Position numbers and translations under genes: made by a program. Shown piece after piece: positions 10,179 to 19,519 of a stretch of 64,000 nucleotides of DNA (position 1 is the stretch's first letter; the number at the start of each line of letters is the position of its first letter). Origin of the DNA: Serpula lacrymans var. lacrymans S7.9 (taxonomy: Eukaryota > Basidiomycota > Agaricomycetes > Boletales > Serpulaceae); contig NW_006763298.1 in NCBI RefSeq assembly GCF_000218685.1, positions 62,001-126,000 of the forward strand. Direction: 5' to 3'. The notes below the pieces were generated by a model, which saw only the letters and a list, made by a program, of their open reading frames with translations, was not told where the DNA came from and made no database searches.

Positions 10179-10627
10179 TGTAACAACCAAGAGTTATTTA
10201 CTCCAGCGCACACAGGAACACACTATAAAGAAGACAATGGGGAGTGGTTACCCCTTTGGCTGCAGTGAGTTAGTTGTGCTAGACAACAGGAGGACTCGCT
10301 GAGTCCTTCCCCATGTATTGCTCTTGTATATATACTAAAATACATGAGGTACTGTACAGTTGTAAATAAAGTTCAAAGTCCGATGTCTAGCACGTGACCG
10401 GTCACATGATGAGTCTAGACACTGGTCAGGTGTTATGTCACATAACTGGTCAGGTGTTGTGTCACATAACTGGTCAGGTGTTGTGTCACATAACTGGTCA
10501 TGTGACTATGAAAAGTCGAAAATGTAAAGTAAAGTAAATGGTCACATGATCAGTCATGTGACTTGGAAAATAAAAGTAGAAGTACAAAAGTGAAACGTAA
10601 GTAGGTGCTGGTATGTCAATTGTAACA
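10179..10627 (-). repeat. Chimeric Gypsy LTR (family B end fused to family A body)
   Basis: The plus-strand start TGTAACAACCAAGAGTTA with CTCCAGCGCACA matches family B. From about 10290 onward (GAGTCCTTCCCCATGTATTGC to TTGTAACA) it matches family A. The switch lies in the GGAGGACTCGCT block shared by both. It is followed on the right by a CTACCCCCATCC tract, which is a polypurine tract on the minus strand. It therefore serves as the 3' LTR of the minus-strand block to its right. No 5-bp duplication is visible. Confidence 0.75.
10421..10492. repeat. 24-bp tandem repeat inside the LTR, three units
   Basis: Three consecutive 24-base units start at 10421, 10445 and 10469, each opening ACTGGTCAGGTGTT and closing GTCACATA. 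The LTR at 26760-27205 has two units (from 27019), and the one at 12-417 has one degenerate unit. Confidence 0.9.
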
Positions 10628-11969
10628 CTACCCCCATCCTATGGTTTGACTTCCAGGCAAACCCTAAGTGAAAAAGAAGGTAAAATAAACTATGTAAGAG
10701 AAAGACTATGAAAGTAAAAGACAAAAAAATTTTGTTTAAATTTGTATTTGTTCACTTAACCGTGAACTCATAAATACTCCTAATTCATGTCCATGCTTCG
10801 TTAACACTTTGTCATGTCCAACGACACTCATGTTAACTTGGCTTCCCTCGTTCCATTTGTTAATTACTCGTATACTACTATCCCCTTTCTAGAATTCATT
10901 GTCCCGATGAATCAAGTGTGTAACGATCGACGTAGGTGTAGAGCATAGAGTAAAGTTGTTACTGTAAAGGTGGGGTGTTTGTATACGCTCCCACTGCTTT
11001 TGGTGCACACTACCCAGAGTGTTGGTAGACACCCCTGGTGTTTTTCCTGCCATTTTCCATACAAAACGAAAAAATTTTGCACCCCTGGTGCCTGAGTTTC
11101 CAGCCATCTTCTGCAGTTGGTGACAAATGCCCTCATGCCTATCCTCATTTGGATTAGACCCTGTTGGCGCCAAATTGCCCCTGTCGCTACCTTGATTCTT
11201 TTGACTCCAAATAATATAAAACTTTGTGTTTGTTCACCCAGTTCACCTCTGGGAATGTCCTTGAGACAAGAAAATAGAAGAAGAAAATTAAGGATGCTTT
11301 GATAACCCAGGTCGCATCTGGGCACTTCCAGAAGCGACTTTTAAAATTTCGTACCTGGGGGTCCCTGCTTGCTCTGCAGCAGATCTACCACTTCCCAGCT
11401 GGACATCAGATCTCAATCTCTGACTGCCCACCACTATTGTAAATTAAAAATGTATGTAAAAGACTATAGTATTGAAACCATGGTCCAAACGGTTGTCAGG
11501 GGGTGGCCCGCTTGTTAAGCTGTCAGCCCTTCTCCAGACTGGCGGAGGCAAGTGCCCGGCCTGGTCAGAGGTATACAGAAATGAAAATATTATTACTACT
11601 ACAAACACAGACATGGGTTCCACACCACATGCTGTGACTATCTAATCAAAGATATCCCCTTGACGCTGGGGGCCGCGTATAGATAATTGTCCATTCTCCC
11701 TGAGCACTACAGGGCCGTCGCTAGGAGCGCACCCATCTGCCATACGGGATATACCGAAACAAGAATCGAGTAACAAGATGGCCATGCCCAGGGTCCGAAT
11801 AACGCCTGTCATTCCACACCAACACAGAGGATCATTCACTCTGGTTGCCCTCTCTTCACCCTGAGAATCAGGTGCCCAGTTTAGTGGGACTTCACAAAAA
11901 CTATCAACCCCTTAACCCTGGGGACCGGGTTTGCACACAGTGCAAGAGAGTAGAGAGAGCGAGTCCTAA
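10628..11969 (-). mobile_element. Gypsy-type internal region without pol (LTR B to chimeric LTR)
   Basis: This 1.3-kb stretch lies between LTRs of the same orientation. On the minus strand it starts with the self-complementary primer site next to the LTR at 11970 and ends with a polypurine tract (GGATGGGGGTAG) next to the LTR at 10627. Only short open frames are present (10889-11173, 11642-11839, 10912-11325), and none has a gag or pol motif I recognise. It behaves like the body of a small non-autonomous element. The two LTRs differ and no duplication flanks the pair, so recombination between elements is equally possible. Confidence 0.5.
11958..11967 (-). promoter_or_regulatory. Predicted self-priming primer-binding site of the Gypsy element
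   Basis: The minus strand reads AGGACTCGCT two bases after the LTR end. It is the exact reverse complement of AGCGAGTCCT inside the same LTR (12081-12090), which lies about 30 bases downstream of the minus-strand TATATATACC box at about 12115-12124. It would thus pair with the 5' end of the element's own RNA. Confidence 0.55.
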
Positions 11970-12385
11970 TGTAACAACCAAGAGTTAGTTACTCTGGCGC
12001 ACACAAGAACACACTATAAAGAAGATGTTGAGGGAGTGGTTACCCCTTAAGCTGCAGAGAGTTTGTTGGTATACAACAGGAGGACTCGCTAAGGAGTCTC
12101 CTGGATTTATTGGGGTATATATACTAATACAGAGTGTTTGTACTTATGTACTGTACAGTTGATAAAGTCAGTGGCTGATGATGTCATGGGGCCTAGTCTG
12201 CATGACCAGCTCCACTGTGTGAGAGAGTTGTATCTAAAATTAGAAGAAGGCAACGCGGCGCGAGAAAGAGGAGTTTGAACAAAAGGGGAAGTGCCGCGTG
12301 GCACCCTGTGTGAAAGCTAAAGTGTACAAGGTTAAAGCGGAGAATGAAAAAGAAGGAAAGGTCCGAAAATTGTGTTATCGTAACA
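11970..12385 (-). repeat. Gypsy LTR family B (5' LTR of the pol-less block)
   Basis: Begins TGTAACAACCAAGAG and ends TGTTATCGTAACA on the plus strand. It is inserted in, or joined to, Copia-1 gag at 12386. The TATA box, the predicted RNA start and the adjacent primer site are all intact. Confidence 0.85.
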
Positions 12386-12701
12386 CCGAGGCAATGTTGG
12401 ACGTTTGATGGAGTGAGACAAGTTTATCAAATAACTCCTTGGAGCTGGTGAGGTCTCCAGTCCTCATTAGGAGGGCATCAGAGATGTGGTCCTGGATGAT
12501 TCCATGTGCCTTCTCATCCTTAAGTATCCAGGTGATCTCAGGATCCTCCAAGGAGGTAGGTTTTCCTGGTGAGGGCTTAAGCTCCTCTCCAGTAACAACT
12601 TTTTCCCGACGTAGCTTTGAGATGATCCGGAGTTTCCATATCTGAAAATTGTTGGGTCCAGTGAGAACTGGACATGCAGATGTATTGTGTGCTGTGGTCA
12701 T
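12386..12701 (-). pseudogene. Copia-1 gag, N-terminal part
   Basis: From ATG 12701 the minus strand encodes a typical Copia gag start: a short Thr/Ser-rich leader, then VLTGPNNFQIWKLRI, the conserved tryptophan motif of UBN2/DUF4219-type gag, and about 100 residues in total. It is cut off at 12386 by the Gypsy LTR after a Ser-Asn-Ile-Ala-Ser run. The C-terminal gag piece continues at about 6568. Confidence 0.75.
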
Positions 12702-12750
12702 GGTTCCAAGGTTGCCATTTCAAATAAAAATTATTTCCTGCGTAGCTTTT

Positions 12751-12770
12751 GCGCACCAGGGCTCATAACC
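12751..12770 (-). promoter_or_regulatory. Copia-1 primer-binding site, half initiator tRNA-Met type
   Basis: Directly next to the 5' LTR the minus strand reads GGTTATGAGCCC and then TGGTGCGC. Its complement GGGCTCATAACC is the anticodon arm of eukaryotic initiator tRNA-Met (CAT anticodon). Drosophila copia is known to prime from the 5' half of that tRNA. Confidence 0.65.
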
Positions 12771-13092
12771 TAATAAACCTATGTGAAACTCAGTCACTGC
12801 CCAAGAGGCTATAGAAACGACTATATTATTTACCTATGTGAAACTACAATAGATGTTAGTTTAAGGTGATCTCTAATAAATGTAATGTAAAATACCTCAG
12901 CCGCGGCCCAAGAGGCTATAGAAACGACTGAGGTATTCCTATACTAAACCCCCTACTACTTATAGTCGGAGGTGCTACTTGCTACAGTATAATGACTCCT
13001 AGGAGAACAATGGTTACTCCATGGAGTGGTGGCTATGCTCCATGGAGAACAATGGCTGCTTCAGCAGAGACCGGGTTTATCCGGTTTTGTCA
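12771..13092 (-). repeat. Copia-1 5' LTR (322 bp)
   Basis: Same sequence family and orientation as 4303-4617, with TGACAAAACC...TTTATTA termini on the minus strand. The primer site and gag start follow immediately on that strand, which identifies it as the 5' LTR. Confidence 0.85.
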
Positions 13093-13139
13093 CTCCTTGC
13101 TTGTTGCTGTATATGCCAGAGTATAAAATTTTTAATTGT

Positions 13140-13690
13140 TACAATGGTTAAGTAGTTTGGTGGTGGATAATGGCTAATATATTCAAGGTCAGCCATGTAA
13201 TTACTGATGATATTGGTAGGTGCAAGAAGGTGAGGCTCATAAAGGCATAACAAAATTTGCCAACTTCAAGAACATTGTTGGGTATGAGGCATTTTTGAAA
13301 ATTCTCAAATCTATTAAACCTCTCTCAAAGACAGGATACTGGCATGAGAAATTATTGATTATATTCAGCAACATTGTTTCCCTATGTGTTGATTTTATCA
13401 GTTGATTACAAGGAACAGTCAGTTATATGACAATTATTTAATATACATTTAATATATTTTTTGCATTTAATATATATTTATACAATCACAGATGTGCAAT
13501 TGCCTCAACACAAGGGGGAAAGTCCAAATTTCCATGCACAGTTTGTCTGGTTCTGAAAACAAAACTATTTGGCCACAGTCAAAAGTATGATATTTGGACC
13601 AGTGTCACATCTGAGACTATAGTAAAAAATGCAAATTTGCAGCCAACAGAAGCAGAAAAAGAAGAGGTTTTGAAAAGCCAAGGGCTTTGA
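13140..13690 (+). pseudogene. Plavaka-type transposase fragment (central region)
   Basis: Broken frames give EGEAHKGITKFANFKNIV, EAFLKILKSI, PLSKTGYW and DYKEQ, then PCTVCLVLKTKLF. These correspond to the Agaricomycete Plavaka transposase blocks HSGKKGFVNFKR, EAFLKLLESI, SKTGFW, ADYEEQ and CPICLVP. Stops, missing sequence and an AT-rich interruption at 13430-13490 show that it is a relic. A minus-strand Plavaka relic lies at 28.2-30.1 kb. Confidence 0.65.
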
Positions 13691-13719
13691 CCTGTAAATG
13701 TGACTTTTTAACTGGTCAG

Positions 13720-14790
13720 ACTGATACTCTTTTACTCAGAATTTGGAAGGATGTATTCTGGAAGCTTTGATACTCTGATACTGCTGCTGATACTCATAAG
13801 GAAGAGGATAAGGGGGAAGATGCCCCACCACCACCCTCCCAGAAGCATAGGCGTAGGAGGGAGGTAGTGGATAACCAGAATGAGTAATATGCATTCATCT
13901 TTTGCTATGACTAGGAAGTGCAAACCTACACTAGCTCTTTTCCTTCCTTCTTTAGCATAGCTAGTTATAGAAGCCCATACTCAAATGTGTCTTCATATTG
14001 CAACAAATGAAGGATTCCCTGCTTCTAATATACGCTCTGATATCTCATGGCAAATAGTCACCAAAAGCTCCAAGATTAGCAACAGCCTTGAATCCAAATT
14101 AAGGGAAGTTGAAGAAAATGAAGTGTTGAAAATCTTCATGATGGATTATGTGAGTGTATTCTTTCATTGCTGTGATTTAGTTTTAACTCTTGCTTGAATT
14201 TTTAGGTATGGTCTGCTAGGCCCCAAATACGAGAAGGGGTTGTAGCCAAGGCCAGACTCATGATTAATGGTGCATATGATATCCCAGGGGATATGTCTCC
14301 TGAAAAATTCAAACTTGCTGTTCAGTGGTTGATTGATACATATGTGTTTACTAAATATCAGGGAAGAACCTACCTATAACAAGCAAAGACCATTCTCAAA
14401 CCCTATTTTTAAGGACCTCATAAGGAATCAATAGTTTGGAAGAAAAGGTGAAGGAATTAGGTATGTACATATTTTAAAAGGTATTTCTTTGCCTCTACTT
14501 ATACTGGTTGCCTCTACGGTACGATTTCTTTTTCCTACTCTTGAATATTTACTTACTTATCCACTAGGTTGAGTGTGCTCTTAAAGCCTATAATAGTGGT
14601 GGTAAGAGTGTACAAGATTTTTCAGAGAATATGTTTAATGCTAGGTGAGTTCTAATCACATTTATAACAGTTCTGTCTAATCTTATTAGTAGATGGGGAT
14701 TCTACTTTGAAAAGCTTTCTACACTCCAGAAGTGTTGCCCTGGTTGGATGACTCAAATGAGGAATAATCTTTACAAAAGCATTTTGTAAG
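13720..14790 (+). pseudogene. DUF6532-like protein remnant
   Basis: Pieces separated by apparent introns read KARLMINGAYDIPGDMSPEK, PFSNPIFKDLI, VECALKAYNSGGKSVQDFSE and WGFYFEKLSTLQK. These match the order of conserved blocks in basidiomycete DUF6532 proteins (NGAYGIP, a first hydrophobic block, then NPIFKDLI, VECALKEW, and a final helix). The N-terminal part is charged and low complexity (QKHRRRREVVDNQNE). Frames do not join cleanly, so I call it a pseudogene. The function of the family is not known to me; members often sit near transposons. Confidence 0.55.
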
Positions 14791-15387
14791 TAGTATATAT
14801 TTACTGCCTATCCCTTAGCTAATATGAAATATATATAGACAATCAGCCAATCTACAATATCTTAATCAAAAACCTCAAAGCAAAGACTATGGGATTGACT
14901 TTGATGTTTTAGAGGAAACTATGGTAGTATAAGTACTCTGTTAGTAGTAAAGTCTATTCATAGTCTAGATTCTTTGATTTTTTGAATGATATTACACATT
15001 TCTTGCATTACCCTTGAAGATATAATGGCAATAAATGTCCAAATAATTGATCCAAGATATAGGTATATTAAACAAGGTGAAAGCTATAAGACTTGTATTA
15101 CAGCTATTTTATCTATAAAGACTATATAACCTAGGCAAAAGCTATAATTAGTTGGCTTGACTCTAAAAGTAAAAAAAAATCCACAACATCTATAAAAGGC
15201 TATAAGCATCAGGAAAAACACTTTGGCTATATAGACTCTAATAGTACTATAGTTGCAAATATAGTTGTCATAGTGATCATAGCTGCAATAGAAACCCCAA
15301 CATCTATTTAGGAACAATGTGCTCTTATAGCACTTATAGCATATGGCTGGCTATATGAGCTATAAGAGAGCTTGTGGCTGATTTAAA

Positions 15388-15500
15388 AAAAATAATCACA
15401 CACACAAGACTTGAACTTTCAACCTGTTGGTCCGCTTTTTTGCTGACCAATCAATCTACAGCCACATATCACACATTTATCCACTACACCATAAAAGCTT
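15388..15500 (-). ncRNA. tRNA-like, SINE-type sequence
   Basis: On the minus strand TGGTGTAGTGGATAA resembles a pol III A box (tRNA D arm), and GGTTGAAAGTTCAAGTC about 60 bases later resembles a B box (T arm). A run of eight T follows about 25 bases on, as in a pol III terminator. The acceptor and anticodon stems do not pair well, so it is not a functional tRNA. A tRNA-derived SINE or pseudo-tRNA is the best reading. Confidence 0.35.
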
Positions 15501-15578
15501 ATAAAATATACTATTCATATATAATATATTGACCTTTCATGGACTTGTCATTTTTTTTACACATTGTTACAACTTATA

Positions 15579-15748
15579 CTATGTATTATGGTCTTAACAG
15601 CTATATAGGCTATTAGAGCTATAAGAGCCATTATAATGCCTTGGCTAGCTATATAACATTATACTATGTACTATGGTCTTAACAGCTATATAGGCTATTA
15701 GAGCTATAAGAGCCATTATAATGCCTTGGCTAGCTATATAACATTATA
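15579..15748. repeat. 85-bp tandem duplication
   Basis: Two adjacent 85-base units (from 15579 and 15664) starting CTATGTA. They differ at one position that I can see (TTATGG versus CTATGG), so the duplication is young compared with the degenerate repeats around it. Confidence 0.9.
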
Positions 15749-16589
15749 CATGTGTGCTCAAACTTATAGTACTATAAGAGCTATAATAGCATTTATAGTA
15801 ATGCCTCTGCTATATAGCACTATCAGAGCTATAATAGCACAAATAGTATTACCTTTGCTATATAGTACTATTAGAGCTATAATAGTATAAATAGTATTGC
15901 TTCTGCTATAGTACTATAAGAGCTATAGTAGCATCTATAGTAATGCCTCTGCTATATAGCCAAAGTGTTTTTCCTGACAAATAGCTTTTGGTCATCTATA
16001 AGAGCCTATGTGTGGCTCTATAAATGCCAGAGGTTCTATAACAGGTCTGACAGTTATAACAACTTTATAAATACCTATAAGCATGTATGGCTCTATATTT
16101 GCTCTATACTATAATCTCTCACAGGTTTATGCACCACCATTGTTTGTGTTTTCACAATCACGAGCTGAAATGCGGGCCAATAAGTTTTTAACATTAGATA
16201 TATGATGTATTCTATGTGTAGATAATGTGTACGGAAACTTTTTTATGAAAAAAAAAAAGACAAACATCTGTTATAACTACATTGATGCTTGAATGTATGG
16301 TTCTGAGCCAAGGAACAATAACCAGACATGGCAAACAATCAAAATGCACTTCAAAATTCTACAAAATGTAGATAGGTCATTTATAAGTGAATAGAAAAAA
16401 AACTGAGCTTACATTTGGGGGGATTTCAAGCTGTAGATGAGCATCATGCTTGTGCATGACAGAGGCATAATCTAGAGTATTGGTTAGCAATGATCTGAAT
16501 ACCAACATACCACATGTTGGCAATGAATGCAATGAACTTATGCTGACATTGAACTTGACAAGTTTGCTGTTGTCCCAGTGGATGTCAAA

Positions 16590-19030
16590 GGCAAAACAAA
16601 AACAAAGTTGCGCTGACAAGGAGCAACAGATCAATAATGCCTGTCATGATCTTCACAATAATGCAACAACTTCAAAGCTCAGTTTCACTGCAATTGCTAG
16701 AAAACATGGAGTTGCCACTAGTACACTTTGGGATCAATTTTATGGGACTCACCAGGCTGCAAATCAGGCTCACCATGATCAGCAACTACTTTTTGTGCAA
16801 CAGAAACGGGTCCGTATTAAATGAGCCGAACAACTTGATGCTGAAGAGAACCCGGAAAGTAAAAAAAACCATTAATCAGAAAGTGTATGCACTCACCAAG
16901 TGTTCCCCCTCCAAAAACTGGATTTACCACTTCCTTGAGCATCATCCTGAGATCAAACTTGGTCGGCCATCAGGACTTGATCCAAAACGAGCTAAATTCT
17001 TCAACCAGACTGCTGTAAAAAAGCATTTTGAGTTGGTTGATCAGATCATGATAGAATATAACATACCTTGGGAAAATGTCTATAATATGGATGAGAAAGG
17101 GTGCCAGCAAGGAGGGGGACGAGGCCAGAGTCGGATAAAATATCTTATTTCTTGCAGGGCCAAAAATCACTACAAATTTCATAGTGACAATCTGGAATTA
17201 GTAACTGTCATTGAATGTATTTGTGCGGATGGAACAAACTTACAGCCTGGCTTTGTATTCTCTGGCAAACAGTTTTCTCTGGAATGGTTTCAAGTGGACT
17301 CAAGGATTTGGTAAGGGATTTTCCATCTGAAAGCTTGTGCTGAATAAATGTAGTGTGTCAATATCTCCAAATGGATGGACAGATGACTTCCTTGGTGCTC
17401 AGTGGTTCCGACAGTCATTTATTCCTCAAGCAACAGCCCAAAACCAGTCAGGAAAACCAATTCTGTTAACTTTTGGTGGACACAGCTCACATGCTGTTGA
17501 CGAGATCTGTCAGCTTGCTTTGGACAATAGCATTCATTTATATTGCTTACCAGCACATACCACTCATAAACTACAGCCTCTTGATGTTGGTACTTTTGGC
17601 CCTTTTCAGCACAAGTGGAAAGTATGGTGTGACACAGTGGTTAATGAAACAAGGGAGGAAACACCACGGGAAGATTTTTTGAGAGTGTATATGTGACAAA
17701 ACCGGATAAATCCGGTCTCTGCTAAAGCAGCCATTGTCCTCCATGGAGTCACTATTGTTCTCCTAGGAGTCATTATACTGTAGCAAGTAGCACCTCTGAC
17801 TATAAGTAGTAGGGGGTTTAGTATAGGAGTACCTCAGTCATTTCTATAGCCTCTCGGGCAGTGGCTGAGGTATGTTACATTACATTTATTAGAAACCACC
17901 TTAAACTAACATCTATTGTAGTTCCACTTAGATTTATTAATATGGAGGTTCATGATGAAGTATTCACCCCTGATCTCATTCAGAAAGCCTGGACACGTAG
18001 CGGGCTTAATCCCATAAATCCCAATGTCTTCACTGATCACAACTATGCACCAAGTAATGCTACTTCAACTATTGCTCGCTTGCCACCCTCATTTCCTACT
18101 TCAGCTGGCCTGCAACCCTTCATGGCTGAAAGTGGCAGCAGTTCTGGCTCTGAAAGTGATAACAGCAGTTATTAGCCCTTTGAAGAAGACAGAGACTCAC
18201 CTGCAGAGGATTCAGATGACGGCAAACAGGAGAGAGAGCGGTGGGAAGATAATGTGAACAATAATGATGTGGCATCAATCATACACTCACCTATTAATAG
18301 CCATGCAATCACAACTCCCTTTTTTAGTGTCTCTCCTCACGTCTCTCCTTGCCACTCAGTTGCCACTGCTTGTTCATGCATGTTTACACCTGCTCCTCAT
18401 TCATCACAGCCTACACTCATCCCCCTCACACACCTGCGCACTCGCTCATCTGCATCAATATCCACACTGCGTTCTGCTGAAATCCCCTTCAAGCCTTCAG
18501 CAACGCTGCAGCACAAGCTGGATGCTGCCCTTGAGGAGAATTGCCGGCTATGAGAGCAGAATCAACACATCAGTGCTAATCTTGAGGCAGCAGAAGCTCA
18601 CTGTGTCTTGGCAGGGCATCAAATTGCCAAGTTGCAGCGGCAGGTGGGTAAGAAGAGGAAGAGAAAAAAGAGACTACATACCAGTGAAGCACGGTGCTTA
18701 ACCTCTACCCAATGGTTAGAGCTGTGGGGTAAGGAAAAGGCAAAAAGAGAAGGAGTGTCAGAAAGATGAGGCACAGCAGCATAAGGTAGCGCGTGACACA
18801 GCTGCACGATGGGCTGCACGTGGTCCTAATGCTGTGTTTACTGGACCTATCAACTCCAAGCTTAAACCGGACCTCTTGGAGATTGCCCTTTCCCTCTCCC
18901 TCCAGCTTCCTCCACGAGCAACTGTGCCTGACATCAAGCTTCTCCTTAAGTCCCACTTCAACTCCCATCCCCAGTTGAAGGCTGAAGCAAAATTCACTGG
19001 CCTTTTTCATATGTTTAACCAATGTGGACA
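16590..19030 (+). pseudogene. pogo-type DDE transposase with C-terminal SAP-like region
   Basis: In order: a helix-turn-helix segment (SFTAIARKHGVATSTLWDQF, 16680-16740); a CENP-B-type second DNA-binding part (NWIYHFLEHHPEIKLGRPSG); the DDE domain with VYNMDEKGCQQGGGR and RAKNHYKFHSDNLELV; LTFGGHSSH; and HTTHKLQPLDVGTFGP. After a Copia LTR insertion (17694-17939) come a Ser/Pro-rich segment, a coiled-coil-like stretch with a basic KKRKRKK run, and GPINSKLKPDLLEIALSLSL...FTGLF, which resembles the SAP-like tail of mushroom pogo transposases. Frameshifts occur near 16820 and 17315, several stops interrupt it, and the second catalytic Asp (DGH in the family) is Gly. The element is dead. A C-rich run at 19027-19050 follows the coding part. 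Confidence 0.75.
17694..17939 (+). repeat. Copia-1 solo LTR, internally deleted (246 bp)
   Basis: TGACAAAACCGG...TTTATTA termini with a perfect ATATG duplication (17689-17693 and 17940-17944), inserted in the pogo gene. It is about 75 bases shorter than full copies: the 3' part jumps from the first TTCACTTAG-type repeat to the second, as expected for a deletion between short direct repeats. Confidence 0.9.
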
Positions 19031-19469
19031 GGACCCCCCCCCCCCCTTGGGCCCCCTCCCTCATACACTCCCTTTGCACCCTCTCCTCTCTAACCTCCCC
19101 CTCTCTTGCACCCCTCTTGCATGCCCCCCTCTTGCTTCCCTCTCCCACACACCCCACACATGCACACTGCTCTGTCATCTCTTCTGGGTCCTTAATGCAC
19201 TGCCACTTGCTATCAAACAGATTGACCACTTACTTAGACAATTAGGTACAATTGTTTATTATATGCCTTGTTTAATTCCTTTTTTCTTAGCTATTATTCT
19301 ACTTAATACACACTTGCGTGGATCAAACTCAAGGTTGTGTGATCCAACTCTCAAGGTCTTAATGTTGGCCAATAATGAGCTTGAGCGGAATACTTCTGCA
19401 CATAGCGGCACACTTGGCATCTTGTGACCTCTGTGACATTCTTGCGGAAAATTGCACAAACACTCATAG
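19031..19469. other. Pyrimidine-rich stretch and unassigned sequence
   Basis: Positions 19027-19180 are very C/T-rich, with a C homopolymer of about 14. The rest up to Copia-2 gag has no recognisable content. The right end of the pogo element and the missing 5' end of Copia-2 must lie here, but no terminal repeat could be seen. Confidence 0.4.
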
Positions 19470-19519
19470 AATGGCAGGCATCATCACGGTTGAATTATTC
19501 TAACAGGCTGCACATTCCT

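Larger units (their letters stand above)
4303..13092 (-). mobile_element. Copia-1: Ty1/copia retrotransposon with nested insertions
   Basis: The element reads on the minus strand. It has a 5' LTR at 12771-13092, an adjacent primer-binding site, gag from 12701, then protease, integrase and RNase H between 6568 and 4618, and a polypurine tract and 3' LTR at 4303-4617. A Gypsy block (about 6570-12385), itself containing element T copy 1, separates the two parts of gag. No matching 5-bp duplication flanks the whole element (left flank ATATG, right flank CTCCT), so one end may have been rearranged. It cannot move by itself. Confidence 0.8.
15060..16130. repeat. AT-rich CTATAA/GCTATA repeat region
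   Basis: A kilobase built largely from short degenerate units such as AGAGCTATAAGAGC and GCTATATAGC, many of them palindromic. It includes a tandem 85-bp duplication (15579-15748) and a tRNA-like block (15388-15500). I see no protein-coding potential here or in 14791-15059. Confidence 0.7.

Noticed and set aside
15579..16130. CRISPR-like spaced repeats
   Set aside because: The units are tandem, degenerate and AT-palindromic without unique spacers, and the genome is eukaryotic.
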